Positions 1 through 9,900 of a stretch of DNA of 64,000 nt are shown here, one piece after another (within the stretch, counting starts at the first letter, position 1; the number at the start of each line of letters is the position of its first letter). This DNA is from Mucilaginibacter terrenus. GTDB lineage: Bacteria; Bacteroidota; Bacteroidia; Sphingobacteriales; Sphingobacteriaceae. Below the pieces are notes generated by a model. The model had not been told where the DNA came from. It saw nothing but the letters and a program-made list of their open reading frames with translations, and did no database searches. The stretch spans positions 124,001 to 188,000 of the forward strand of contig NZ_QWDE01000002.1 of the NCBI RefSeq assembly GCF_003432065.1. Direction: 5' to 3'. The translations under genes were made by a program, and so were the position numbers.

Positions 1-317
1 GGGACACGTTGGCGGGTTTTGAGAATATGATAACAGGGGCTATTAAATCCCAATCTGCAGACCAACTGTTGGTATGGGCACAAAAACAGGCCTACATAGC
101 GTTAGGCGTATTAATTACCGCGGCTGCCGATTTGGGTGTAGACTCGACTCCAATGGAAGGATTTAACGCTGCCAAGTTTGATGAGATACTTGGTTTAGCC
201 GAGAAAGGATTAACATCAACCGTAATCGCGGCTGTTGGGTTCCGTGCCGAAGATGATGCTTATAGTAAGCTTACGAAAGTGCGTAAGCCTAAGAACGAGC
301 TGTTCATCCACATATAA
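1..317 (+). CDS. NfsB-like nitroreductase, C-terminal part (5' truncated by window)
   Basis: The reading frame is open from the first base, so the gene begins upstream and only about the last 104 codons are present. The segment QAYIALGVLITAAADLGVDS followed by TPMEGF matches the C-terminal half of FMN-dependent NfsB/NfnB-type NAD(P)H nitroreductases, in which this helix and the PxEGF turn shape the FMN and dimer pocket. The protein ends in a short basic tail (KVRKPKNELFIHI), as in the family. These enzymes reduce quinones and nitro compounds in the cytoplasm. The TTG at position 9 is not a credible start because family similarity continues upstream of it. Confidence 0.85.
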   Translation, partial: DTLAGFENMITGAIKSQSADQLLVWAQKQAYIALGVLITAAADLGVDSTPMEGFNAAKFDEILGLAEKGLTSTVIAAVGFRAEDDAYSKLTKVRKPKNELFIHI

Positions 318-346
318 ACAGTTTTCGGGTATTTGGCTATTAAGCC

Positions 347-354
347 TATCTTTG
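347..354 (+). promoter_or_regulatory. Possible -7 element (TATCTTTG) in front of gltX
   Basis: TATCTTTG matches the Bacteroidota -7 consensus TAnnTTTG exactly and ends 7 bases before the gltX ATG, which would give an almost leaderless transcript. No convincing TTG lies 19-22 bases upstream, so the match is unsupported by a -33 element. Confidence is limited. Confidence 0.35.
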
Positions 355-361
355 CCGCCAA

Positions 362-1885
362 ATGTCAGATAAAAAAGTAAGAGTTCGTTTTGCGCCAAGC
401 CCTACCGGCGGTTTACACCTGGGTGGGGTTCGCACCGTATTATTTAACTACCTTTTTGCGAAAAAAAATGGTGGCGATTTTGTGTTGCGTATTGAAGATA
501 CCGACCAAACCCGCTATGTTGAAGGCGCAGAAAAGTACATTGCCGACTGTTTGCAATGGTGCGGCCTTATTCCGGATGAAAGCCCTGCCATTGGCGGCAG
601 CTTTGCACCATATCGCCAAAGTGAACGCAAACCCATCTATCGCGAATATGCAGAGCGCCTGGTATCGCAGGGACATGCCTACTATGCTTTTGACACTCCG
701 GAGGAACTTGATGCAAAACGCAAAGAGTTTCCTAATTTCCAATATGGCCATCAGCACCGTGGCAGCATGCGTAATTCGTTAAGCTTGCCGCTGCAGGACG
801 TGGAGACGCTGTTGCACAATGGCACACCTCATGTCATCCGCATTAAGGTACCAGAAAGCGAAACCGTTACCTTTACTGATATGATACGCGGCGATGTTAG
901 TTTTGAAACATCGCTGGTTGATGATAAAGTGTTGCTTAAAGCAGATGGTATGCCCACCTACCACTTAGCCGTTGTGGTAGACGACTACCTGATGAAGATT
1001 TCTCACGCTTTCAGAGGCGAGGAGTGGCTGCCATCGGCACCTGTACACCTGTTGCTGTGGGAGTACCTCGGCTGGAAGGCTGATATGCCGCAATGGGCAC
1101 ACCTGCCATTGATTTTAAAGCCGGACGGACATGGCAAACTCAGCAAGCGTGACGGGGCCCGCCTTGGTTTCCCGGTATATGCGATGAGCTGGACCGACCC
1201 AAAAACAGGTGAACTTACACCCGGCTTTCGCGAGTTAGGTTTTCTGCCGGAGGCATTTTTAAACATGCTGGCTATGCTGGGCTGGAACGATGGCACAGAG
1301 CAGGAGATATTCACGCTGGATGAACTTATAGAAAAGTTCTCTATAGAACGGGTTAGTAAAGCCGGCGCTAAGTTCGATTTTGAAAAAGCCAAATGGTATA
1401 ATGCCGAATGGATAAAACGCCAGGATGCAGAATCGCTGAAACTAAAGGTAGCTGAAGTATTAAAGGCAAATGGTGTTATTGTTAACAATGAAGCGTACCT
1501 GCTTAAAATAATTGACCTGATAAAGGATAGATGTGTGGTTCTTGCAGATTTTGGACCGCAGGCATCATACTTTTTCCAGGCACCGGCCAGCTACGATGTC
1601 AACTCCGTTAAGCCTAAATGGACGGATGCAAAAACGGCATTTTTTAACGAGTTAAAAGAAACGTTAAGCTACTCATCGTTTGAACCGGCTGACCTTGAAA
1701 CACGCTTTAAAGCGCTTACAGAAGCCAAGGGGTTCAAGATTGGCGACGTAATGCTACCGTTCCGTATTATGCTGGTAGGTGGCAAGTTTGGGCCTCATGT
1801 GTTTGATATCGCCGCCCTGCTTGGCGAAAGTGAAACCCTAAGGAGAATTGATAAAGCGCTGGAAGTATTTACCGCTACTGAATAG
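362..1885 (+). CDS. gltX: Glutamate--tRNA ligase
   Basis: Charges tRNA-Glu with glutamate in the cytoplasm. The class I synthetase signatures are in place: the HIGH-type motif is the PSPTGGLHLGG segment at residues 12-22, and the KMSKS-type loop is KLSKRDG at residues 259-265. RIEDTDQTR (about 43-51) is the conserved glutamate-recognition region. The C-terminal third is the helical anticodon-binding domain. At 507 residues it has normal Bacteroidota GltX length. The ATG at 362 puts the HIGH motif at the usual distance from the N-terminus. It is followed by a strong palindromic terminator shared with the convergent def gene. Confidence 0.97.
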   Translation: MSDKKVRVRFAPSPTGGLHLGGVRTVLFNYLFAKKNGGDFVLRIEDTDQTRYVEGAEKYIADCLQWCGLIPDESPAIGGSFAPYRQSERKPIYREYAERLVSQGHAYYAFDTPEELDAKRKEFPNFQYGHQHRGSMRNSLSLPLQDVETLLHNGTPHVIRIKVPESETVTFTDMIRGDVSFETSLVDDKVLLKADGMPTYHLAVVVDDYLMKISHAFRGEEWLPSAPVHLLLWEYLGWKADMPQWAHLPLILKPDGHGKLSKRDGARLGFPVYAMSWTDPKTGELTPGFRELGFLPEAFLNMLAMLGWNDGTEQEIFTLDELIEKFSIERVSKAGAKFDFEKAKWYNAEWIKRQDAESLKLKVAEVLKANGVIVNNEAYLLKIIDLIKDRCVVLADFGPQASYFFQAPASYDVNSVKPKWTDAKTAFFNELKETLSYSSFEPADLETRFKALTEAKGFKIGDVMLPFRIMLVGGKFGPHVFDIAALLGESETLRRIDKALEVFTATE

Positions 1886-1900
1886 CGCTATAAAATACAT

Positions 1901-1938
1901 AAAGCAAAACGCCCCGGATATCCGGGGCGTTTTGCTTT
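1901..1938. terminator. Bidirectional terminator between gltX and def
   Basis: A perfect 38-base palindrome. The left arm AAAGCAAAACGCCCCGGA is mirrored exactly, giving a GC-rich stem core (CGCCCCGG) flanked by A-rich and T-rich ends in both directions. It sits between two convergent genes, 16 bases past the gltX stop and 12 bases past the def stop, so it should terminate both. Confidence 0.93.
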
Positions 1939-1949
1939 AGATTCGGCTA

Positions 1950-2522
1950 TTAGCGCCCTTTTTTGGCATCAGGGAACTTCATGCGGTAATCCACATCTAC
2001 CGCACCCTTAGATATATCAGTAAGTTTCTTTTCTATCAGGCGGCGGCGTAACGGGCTTAGCTTATCGGTAAACAGCTTACCCTCAATATGATCGTACTCA
2101 TGCTGTATAATTCGCGCGGCCATACCTTTGAAGGTTTCTTCATGGTGTTTCCAGTTCTCATCATAGTATGAAATACGGATAACCGGCTTGCGCATCACGT
2201 CTTCCCTAATATCGGGTATACTCAGGCAGCCCTCGTTAAACGGCCACTCTTCACCGGTTTCCTCCAGGATAGTGGCATTGATAAAAACCTTTTTGAAGTC
2301 CTTCAATTCAGGCTCATCGTCGTCAAACGGGGTGGCATCTACTACAAATAAACGCATGCTCATGCCCACCTGCGGCGCAGCCAGCCCAACTCCTTTTGCA
2401 CCATACATGGTCTCGAACATGTTGGTAACCAATTCTTTAATATGTGGATATTCCTCCGGCTCAATAGCTGGGGCTTTGCGCCTCAAAACCGGGTCGCCGT
2501 ATGCGATGATAGGATATTTCAT
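1950..2522 (-). CDS. def: Peptide deformylase
   Basis: Removes the N-formyl group from nascent proteins. All three metal and active-site motifs are visible: GVGLAAPQ (residues 44-51), EGCLS (97-101, metal Cys) and HEYDH (141-145, metal His pair and catalytic Glu). The length, 190 residues, is standard. The ATG start lies just after a good promoter that overlaps the end of the upstream M16 peptidase gene. In many Bacteroidota def sits beside ruvX; here ruvX is about 22 kb away. Confidence 0.97.
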   Translation of the reverse strand: MKYPIIAYGDPVLRRKAPAIEPEEYPHIKELVTNMFETMYGAKGVGLAAPQVGMSMRLFVVDATPFDDDEPELKDFKKVFINATILEETGEEWPFNEGCLSIPDIREDVMRKPVIRISYYDENWKHHEETFKGMAARIIQHEYDHIEGKLFTDKLSPLRRRLIEKKLTDISKGAVDVDYRMKFPDAKKGR

Positions 2523-2526
2523 TTTA

Positions 2527-2558
2527 CAAAAATAGGGGATTTATCTTTCAGGCTCAAA
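2527..2558 (-). promoter_or_regulatory. Bacteroidota-type promoter for def
   Basis: On the minus strand a TTTG (2555-2558) is followed after 20 bases by TATTTTTG (2527-2534), a full match to the TTTG-N19..21-TAnnTTTG promoter class. The def ATG begins 5 bases downstream of the -7 element. The -33 box lies inside the last codons of the preceding peptidase gene. Confidence 0.6.
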
Positions 2559-3773
2559 TAATAAGGTTATCATACCGTCATTATCAAAAATCTCGTTGCT
2601 AATTTCCAGTACATTATCTGCAGAAACCGCATTTATTTTGGCGAATATTTCCTCTAAAGAATCTATCCTGTTAAAGTCAAGCAAACTTTTAGCCACTGAT
2701 ATGATCAGGCTCATCCGGTTCTCCTCGGCAAGGGCTATCTGGCCGATAAATTTTTCTTTAGCTTGTTTTAATTGCAACGTACCAAGCTTTGTGTCGCGTA
2801 GCTTTTTAAGTTCTTTGTGAACCAGCTTCAGTGCCTTGTCAGCCTTTTCGGCATCGGTACCGAAGTAGATAGAAAAGAGGCCCGTATCTGTTAATGCCGT
2901 GTAGTTGGACTCGATGGTATATGCTATGCCATGCTTCTCGCGGATCTCCATGTTCAGGCGGTTGCTCATCCCCATTCCTCCAAGCACATTGTTAAGTAGT
3001 AGCAACCCGTATTTATCTTTATGTGATGATGGGTAAGCACGGGTGCCCAGCACACAGTGCGTTTGAGAAATGGTCTTCTGTACCCGGTAGTCGCCCCTGC
3101 CAATAGCATGCGGGGCAATCCTGTTTTTACTGCTATTATTTTCGGGTATATCGCCGAAGTACCGCTCGCAAAGCTTAATCAGCTTCTTCATTTCATAATC
3201 GCCGTAAACGGCGAAGATCATTTGGTGCGTATTATAATTTGCCTTGATGAACGTATCAATATCATACCGGGTAAACGCATCTACAGACTCTACCGTTCCA
3301 AGGATATTATTACCAAGCGGGTGTTTGGGGAACAGGTAACCCTCAAAGTCGTCCTGTATGGCTTCTTCCGGCTGATCCAGGTAAGAGGCAATTTCATCCT
3401 GCACTACGCCACGCTCTTTCTCTAACTCGTCTTGAGGGAACGTGGAGTTGAACACAATATCCTGGAACAGATCCACCGCCCGTTCCAGATGCTGTTTCAA
3501 AAGAGATGCATGTATACAGGTATACTCCTTGGTGGTATATGCATTAAGGTCTGCGCCTACCAGCTCAAGGTGGTTAAGTATTTGTACCGTGCTGCGTTTT
3601 GTGGTCTCTTTAAAAAGCATGTGCTCTATAAAGTGCGCTATCCCTTCTTTCGCCGGTTGCTCATCGCGGGAGCCTGCATTATAAATAAAGCAGCAGTGTG
3701 TGATTGGAGAAGCATAAGGTTTAAGTAATATACGGATGCCGTTTGGCAGGGTATGGATATAATGATCTGTCAT
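2541..3773 (-). CDS. M16 family zinc peptidase (pitrilysin/processing-protease type)
   Basis: The inverted zinc motif HFIEH lies at residues 47-51, with the third ligand Glu in the RGVVQDE segment near residue 127, about 76 residues later as expected for M16. A second, catalytically inactive M16 repeat fills the C-terminal half (about 180-400). At 410 residues it is the single-chain bacterial form related to YmxG/PqqL-small. There is no signal peptide, so it is probably cytoplasmic, clearing peptides. The next gene downstream on the same strand is def, which has its own promoter in the 3' end of this gene. Confidence 0.9.
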   Translation of the reverse strand: MTDHYIHTLPNGIRILLKPYASPITHCCFIYNAGSRDEQPAKEGIAHFIEHMLFKETTKRSTVQILNHLELVGADLNAYTTKEYTCIHASLLKQHLERAVDLFQDIVFNSTFPQDELEKERGVVQDEIASYLDQPEEAIQDDFEGYLFPKHPLGNNILGTVESVDAFTRYDIDTFIKANYNTHQMIFAVYGDYEMKKLIKLCERYFGDIPENNSSKNRIAPHAIGRGDYRVQKTISQTHCVLGTRAYPSSHKDKYGLLLLNNVLGGMGMSNRLNMEIREKHGIAYTIESNYTALTDTGLFSIYFGTDAEKADKALKLVHKELKKLRDTKLGTLQLKQAKEKFIGQIALAEENRMSLIISVAKSLLDFNRIDSLEEIFAKINAVSADNVLEISNEIFDNDGMITLLFEPER

Positions 3774-3896
3774 TGAGGTGCAAAGATAACTTTATAACAC
3801 GCGTTAAGTTTGTGCCAAATCGCCGATTAATTATGCATTTGGTTTATGGTGATAATTTTATCGCTTTTATAAACGTTTTTACATTATTTTAGTACA

Positions 3897-4436
3897 ATGA
3901 AACTGCAAATAGCCGACCTAGAATTTGAACCGCTGATACCTTACGAGCAGATACAACAACGTGTGGCAGAGCTTGCACAGCACATTAATACCGATTTTGA
4001 GGGGAAGACGCCTATCTTCGTGGGTATCCTTAACGGCAGTTTCATGTTCGCGTCTGACCTGGTAAAAGAGGTTACCGTTCCCTGCGAGGTTACCTTTACC
4101 AAGCTGGCCTCGTACTTTGGCGGATTATCACAAACGCGTACCATCCGCGACGACTTTGACCTGCATGTTACCATCGAAGGGAAAGATGTTATCTTGGTGG
4201 AAGACATTGTAGACACCGGTAACACGCTGAAATACTTGATAGAAAAGTTGTTGGTTCGTAATCCGGCATCTATCACCGTGTGTTCTCTTCTTTTTAAACC
4301 CGATAGCGTTATCCACAGCATTGAAGAGCTTAAGTACGTTGCTTTTCAGATCCCTAACGTGTTTGTTGTTGGTTACGGGCTTGATTACCAGGAATTGGGC
4401 AGAAATTTAAGGGGCATTTACAAGAAGATAGACTAA
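3897..4436 (+). CDS. hpt: Hypoxanthine phosphoribosyltransferase
   Basis: Purine salvage: converts hypoxanthine or guanine plus PRPP to IMP or GMP. The PRPP-binding loop VILVEDIVDTGNT lies at residues 98-110, and the short GILNGSFMFASDL segment (about 43-55) is the PPi-binding loop of class I phosphoribosyltransferases. The C-terminal VGYGLDYQELGRNL is typical of bacterial Hpt. Length 179 is normal. It is a stand-alone gene divergent from the M16 peptidase, with 123 bases between them. Confidence 0.95.
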   Translation: MKLQIADLEFEPLIPYEQIQQRVAELAQHINTDFEGKTPIFVGILNGSFMFASDLVKEVTVPCEVTFTKLASYFGGLSQTRTIRDDFDLHVTIEGKDVILVEDIVDTGNTLKYLIEKLLVRNPASITVCSLLFKPDSVIHSIEELKYVAFQIPNVFVVGYGLDYQELGRNLRGIYKKID

Positions 4437-4653
4437 GCACCGGTACCTAAAGCCGTCATTAGCGCGTAAATGCCTTTAAATCAAGGAGTTGCTACACCAG
4501 AGGTGTTGTGAAATCTTGTGCGATTTTTTTTGCAGATGATGAAATCTGTTTTACATTTACCACGCAATCGCGTACCGGTGATACCTTCCCCGAAGTCCAA
4601 AAATCCTCCCGGAATCTATAGGCAGGCGGTTCATTAACTAAACAAAAAATATC

Positions 4654-5421
4654 ATGTATTTACTTATTGCAGCAGCTATTGTGCTTGCTCTGGTGTTCAT
4701 CAGTGCGCATATAGCACAGGAGTATCAACGCGCTATTGTGTTCCGTTTAGGGCGTTATCACAGGACGGCAGGCCCTGGGCTTTATTTTATTCTACCGTTT
4801 ATAGACAGGCAGATAACGGTAGATATCCGTACACGAACTGTTGACCTGGAACAACAGGAAACCATTACTAAAGACAGTGTTACTATTAAAGTTAACGCGG
4901 TGCTTTGGTTTAAAGTGCTGAACCCGGAAAGCGCAATCATAAAAGTGGCCAACTACAACCAGGCGGTGTACCAGTTTGCCGTAACCGCCTTACGGAATAT
5001 TATTGGCCAGCACCTGCTGGACGAGGTATTGCGCGAACGCGAAGAGATAAATGCAACCATGCAAAAGATAGTTGATGCAGCTACCGAGCCCTGGGGCATT
5101 AAGATAGTTATGGTGGAGATGAAGGATGTAGAGATCCCCGAATCGATGCAGCGAGCCATGGCGCGGGAAGCTGAAGCCATCCGTGAAAAGAGGGCGCGTA
5201 TTATCAAGGCCGAGGCTGAACTGGAAGCGTCTATAAAGCTTACGCAAGGCGCCAAGCAAATGGAAGGCAGCCCAATTGCGCTGGAACTACGCCGGATGCA
5301 GATGCTTTCTGAAATAGGTATAGACAACAACACAACCACCATTGTGCTGGTACCGTCGGACTTTACCAATGCGGCTAAAAGCTTTACCGAGATGGTTGCC
5401 AAGCAATCGCCACAACAATAA
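4654..5421 (+). CDS. Slipin / stomatin-like SPFH-domain membrane protein
   Basis: One N-terminal membrane segment (about residues 2-20, LLIAAAIVLALVFISAHIA) is followed by an SPFH/band-7 domain (about 22-180), recognised by AIVFRLGRYHRTAGPGLYF and by the helical REREEINATMQ region. The C-terminal third is a charged coiled-coil helix (REAEAIREKRARIIKAEAE). Slipins are membrane scaffolds, often paired with NfeD-type proteases, but no nfeD is adjacent here. It is a single-gene unit ended by a clear terminator. Confidence 0.92.
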   Translation: MYLLIAAAIVLALVFISAHIAQEYQRAIVFRLGRYHRTAGPGLYFILPFIDRQITVDIRTRTVDLEQQETITKDSVTIKVNAVLWFKVLNPESAIIKVANYNQAVYQFAVTALRNIIGQHLLDEVLREREEINATMQKIVDAATEPWGIKIVMVEMKDVEIPESMQRAMAREAEAIREKRARIIKAEAELEASIKLTQGAKQMEGSPIALELRRMQMLSEIGIDNNTTTIVLVPSDFTNAAKSFTEMVAKQSPQQ

Positions 5422-5434
5422 TTGTAAGTAGTTG

Positions 5435-5473
5435 ACCAGGGCTTGGCTGATTTAGAGCCAGGCCCTGGTTTTT
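5435..5473 (+). terminator. Rho-independent terminator after the slipin gene
   Basis: ACCAGGGCTTGGCT (5435-5448) pairs with AGCCAGGCCCTGGT (5456-5469) across a 7-base loop with one G-T wobble, and is followed by TTTTT. It lies 13 bases after the slipin stop and just before the end of the convergent TlpA-like gene. Confidence 0.88.
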
Positions 5474-5485
5474 AAACCGCAGCAA

Positions 5486-6952
5486 TTACAATGCTAAAAG
5501 CTTTTGTATCTCCGCAACTAGTAATTTGTCGCCCGGACGCCTGGCATTGCCGTCAGCAACTTTTCCCTGCTTGTTTATCAGCACATAACGTGGAATTCCG
5601 CTGATCTGGAATTTTTCTGATAAGGCGCTAAACTGATTGTTGCTTAGCAGTACGTTTTCTCCCTTTATGTCCAGAGTCTTTATCATAGCTTTCCATTCAG
5701 CTTCTTTAGATTGTACACCCAGGTACAAAAACACGACGTCTTTACCCGCGAACTTAGCTCTTAGCACTTTGGAGTAAGGCATCTCCGCACGACATGGACT
5801 GCACCATGTTCCCCAAAAATCTATGTATATTACCTTGTTGCGGTATTTGGCAGTCAGGTTGTTTAGCACACTATCTCCCTCGCTGATTGCTTTTTTAAAA
5901 GAGCTTGCAGCCAATGGCTCTGCTATGTGCGCTGCCTGTCGGTAAGCCGCCAACACTTTATTCTTGAAATAGGTATCAGTTACATTTTTTTCAAGAACAC
6001 CGAGGTTTTGCTTTACGGCTTCCAGTTCCTTATCATGTATCAGCTTGTAGAATGCGTTGCAAAGCAGCACATCTTTAGAAAAGCTAAATGGCTGCCTGGC
6101 GAATAAAGCAATCGCACTACTTGCCGGATATTGCTTGCCAAGCTCCTTAGCGGCAAGATACAGGCGGTATTCGGCTATATATTCATTGAAATTAGATGTA
6201 AGCGCTTGTGACGGATCATTCACTGGGAACTGATCAACAAACTTATAATAACTGTCAGGCACTTTAAAGGAATTATCTTTGATCTGCGCATACCTTGGGT
6301 GCAGCCAGGGGTACCGCATCAGGTTTGATGCAAGCCGATACTTAAGGTCTGCCTTGGCCCAATTTACAAAAGTTGGCGAAAGCGCGTGTGCGCTTATGTA
6401 ATTAGCTAAAAATGCACTATCCGCTTTAAACTGCGTAACTACATAGCTTTTATATGCATCAGGGTTTGAGCTATCACGCACGGCAAAGTTGTTTTTTAGT
6501 GCGCGGGCATTGGGTTCCGCACCGTAAATACGGATACTCTCTTTATCAAACGCGGCCCCGTAGGCCAGCAGATCGTAATTGGTTTGTGAATTGCTGCCTT
6601 TAAAGGAAAGCGTTTGCTCCGGGTCACCGGCATTAAACAACAGTTGCATATGATCGCCCGGACTAACAATAATGGTGGAGAGCTTGTCATTATACTCCAT
6701 GTAAATGTCCTGGGTGCCTGTCTTTAGGAAAGCCGTTTTAAATGTACCATCGTTGTTTATCTTAACACGGAGTGTAAGCTCGTCGCCCAAAACAATGTCG
6801 TTGATGTAAAAAAGCACTGCATTTGCAGAATCTTTATACTTTTCAAAGTAATTTACCTTACCGCTTATGTAAACAGAATCGGTACGTAATGCAGATTGTG
6901 GAAATGCCTGTAGCGACAGCAGTATTGCTGCGGATAGGAGTAGGGCCCTCAT
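5486..6952 (-). CDS. TlpA-like thioredoxin-fold protein, exported
   Basis: A hydrophobic signal peptide (residues 1-about 18, ending near FPQS) is followed by about 330 residues of a DUF4369-like and helical region and a C-terminal TlpA/AhpC-TSA thioredoxin domain (about 355-488). The redox motif is WCSPC with cysteines 384 and 387, and the cis-Pro loop is SGIPRYV near 451-457. Such proteins act in the periplasm in disulfide reduction or cytochrome and envelope maintenance; the exact partner is unknown. It is convergent with the slipin and downstream of mfd on the same strand (47-base gap). Confidence 0.88.
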   Translation of the reverse strand: MRALLLSAAILLSLQAFPQSALRTDSVYISGKVNYFEKYKDSANAVLFYINDIVLGDELTLRVKINNDGTFKTAFLKTGTQDIYMEYNDKLSTIIVSPGDHMQLLFNAGDPEQTLSFKGSNSQTNYDLLAYGAAFDKESIRIYGAEPNARALKNNFAVRDSSNPDAYKSYVVTQFKADSAFLANYISAHALSPTFVNWAKADLKYRLASNLMRYPWLHPRYAQIKDNSFKVPDSYYKFVDQFPVNDPSQALTSNFNEYIAEYRLYLAAKELGKQYPASSAIALFARQPFSFSKDVLLCNAFYKLIHDKELEAVKQNLGVLEKNVTDTYFKNKVLAAYRQAAHIAEPLAASSFKKAISEGDSVLNNLTAKYRNKVIYIDFWGTWCSPCRAEMPYSKVLRAKFAGKDVVFLYLGVQSKEAEWKAMIKTLDIKGENVLLSNNQFSALSEKFQISGIPRYVLINKQGKVADGNARRPGDKLLVAEIQKLLAL

Positions 6953-6999
6953 GCCCTAAATATAGCAAATTGCTTGTTTAAAGCCGTACAGAGCAGTTT

Positions 7000-9900
7000 T
7001 TAAACATTAACCACTGTTAGCTCTTCCATGATTTCTATGGCTTCATCTATGCCCTGTACGTTATCTACACTCAGGCGAAGGGTATTCTTCACTTCCTTCA
7101 AGTTGGTGCGCCTTGGGTTACGTTGAACAAAATTAAGCACTTCCCGGAAAGCTTCTGTTTCGAAATAAGCAGACTGCTGATTGCTGATAAAATATCCGCG
7201 TAAAACATTCTTCTTCAGCGTCACTTTTTCAAAGCCGATAGCCTTACCCAGCCACTGCAGGCGCATAGAGTTAAGCAGGTTGTTTACCTGTGCAGGCACA
7301 GGCCCAAACCGGTCATGCAGCTGCTGTTTAAAAGCCTCCAACTCGGTTTCGTTCTCTAATTTGCTCAGGTCGGTGTACAGGTTATAACGCTCGGCTATGC
7401 TGGTCACGTACTCGTCTGGTATCAGCAGTTCCTGGTCGGTATCTATCTGGGTAAAAGAAATAAAAGGTTTCGGTTTTTCTTCAGGGAATACGCCTTTAAA
7501 TTCATCTTCCTTAAGCTCCTGGATGGCCTCATCAAGTATTTTGTGATACATATCAAAGCCAATCTCTGCAATAAAGCCGCTTTGCTCGGCACCCAATAGG
7601 TTTCCGCTGCCGCGAATGTCAAGATCGCGCATAGCCACGTTAAAGCCGCTGCCCAAATCGCTAAACTCCTCGATGGCGCTTAGTCGCTTCCGAGCCTCAT
7701 TGGTAAGGGTTGATAACGGCGGGCTCAGTAAATAACAATATGCCTTTTTATTGCTTCGGCCAACACGCCCACGCATCTGGTGCAAATCGCTCAAACCGAA
7801 CATATGGGCATGGTTGATAATGATGGTGTTTGCATTAGGGATGTCCAACCCGGCTTCAATAATTGTAGTGGCAACAAGTACATCATACTCGTGATTTACA
7901 AACTTCAGCATCACGTCTTCAAGCGCGTCGCCTTCTAACTGTCCGTGCGCAATACCTACGCGTGCTTTGGGCACCAGCTTGTGTATCATGCCACCCAGCT
8001 GCGGCAGGTCGGCCACACGGTTATGGATGAAGAACACCTGCCCGTCGCGCTCTATTTCATGCTCTACAGCTTCTTTTATCAGCTTATCGTTAAACACATG
8101 CAGCTCAGTAGATACGGGCTGCCTATTGGGCGGCGGTGTAGAAATAATAGAAAGGTCGCGCGCACCCATCAACGAAAAGTGCAGCGTACGGGGGATGGGC
8201 GTGGCAGTCAGCGTAAGCGTATCCACATTAGCCCGCATTTGTTTAAGCTTCTCTTTTGTAGATACGCCAAACTTCTGCTCCTCATCAATTATCATAAGGC
8301 CAAGATCCTTAAACTTCACATCCTTGCTTACCAGGCGGTGTGTACCAATTATAATATCCACCTTTCCTTCTTTAAGGTTGGCAAGCGTGTCTTTTACCTG
8401 CTTTGTACTTTTAAACCGGTTCACATAGTCAATGTTAACCGGAAAACCTTTAAGCCTGTCGCTAAAGGTTTTGTAATGCTGTGCGGCCAATATGGTGGTA
8501 GGCACCAAAACAGCCACCTGCTTGCTATCGGCAACGGCCTTAAATGCTGCCCTTACCGCTACCTCTGTTTTACCAAAGCCCACGTCCCCGCAAATAAGAC
8601 GATCCATGGGATGTGGCGATTCCATGTCCTTTTTGAAATCGGCAGTCGCTTTTTCCTGATCCGGCGTATCCTCATAAAGGAAGGATGCCTCTAGCTCGGT
8701 TTGCAGATAGCTATCGGGAGAAAAAGCATTACCGTCCTGCGCTTTGCGCAAGGCGTAAAGCTTGATCAGGTCGCGGGCTATGTCCTTAACTTTTTTTTTT
8801 GTGGTTTTCTTAAGCCGTTCCCAGGTATCGGTACCCAGCTTGTTCATGCGTGGCTCGTGACCTTCTTTGCCGCTGTACTTGCTTATGCGGTTAAGCGAGT
8901 TTATGTTTACATACAGCAGGTCATTATCGGCATAAATCAGGCGGATCATCTCCTGCGTTTTACCGTTTACATCAACCTTTTCCAGGCCAGCATATTTACC
9001 AATGCCATGGTCAATGTGGGTAATGTAGTCGCCGGGTTTCAGCTCACGTAATTCTTTAAGCGTAATAGCCTGCGAACGCTGGTAACCTTTACGTAGTTTG
9101 TACTTATAGTACCGATCAAATATCTGGTGGTCGGTGTAGCAGGCAAGTTTTTGTTCCCTGTCTATAAAACCTTCACGAATGGAGATACTTATCGGAGTAA
9201 ACTTAGCAGTCTTATCCAGATCCTCCAATATGGCGTACAGGCGTTCTACCTGGCGTGCGCTATCCGTTAGGATGTAATTCTCTATCTTCTCAGCTTCGTT
9301 GTTCTTAAAATTGTGTATCAGCAGGCTAAAGTCCTTGTTAAAGGATGGCTGCGGGCGCATGTCAAAAGATATCTGCGCGGCGTCATGGTAAAAGAACTGT
9401 TTGCCAAACTCTACCAGCGGGAAATCATGCAGTTGATCGGCTATAAGCTTTTCATCTGTAAAGCTGAACTTAGGGTCTATCCAATCCGGGTTCTGGTTCT
9501 TTTCTTCCGATGAAAGAGCTTTCCACAGCTGGGTTGCTTTTTTATGGCCGGTTTGGATAATGTCCAGCGTAAACTGTACATCTTTTATCCATACCTGCGT
9601 GCCGGCATCCACATATTCCAATAAAGAAATGTTATTTTCGGTCAAGAACTTTGATTGCACATTGGGCACAATTGTAATGTTCTTTACCTGCTCTACAGAC
9701 AGCTGGCTTTCTATCTCGAAAGTGCGAATAGATTCTATGAAGTCGCCAAAAAATTCAATCCGGTATGGCAACTCATGCGAAAAGGAAAATATATCTACAA
9801 TACCGCCGCGCACCGAAAACTGGCCGGGCTCGTATACAAAGTCTACTCTTTCAAAGTCGTACTCTACTAAAAATTCGGCAATAAAGTCGATGTTGAGCTT

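Noticed and set aside
4309-4317. TTATCCACA, a DnaA-box consensus inside hpt
   Set aside because: Lies in conserved coding sequence; a 9-mer is expected about once in two such windows by chance and has no neighbouring boxes.
4536-4637. 33-codon ORF in the hpt-slipin gap (MMKSVLHLPRNR...)
   Set aside because: No family resemblance, no promoter box and no conservation visible; random frames of this size are common.
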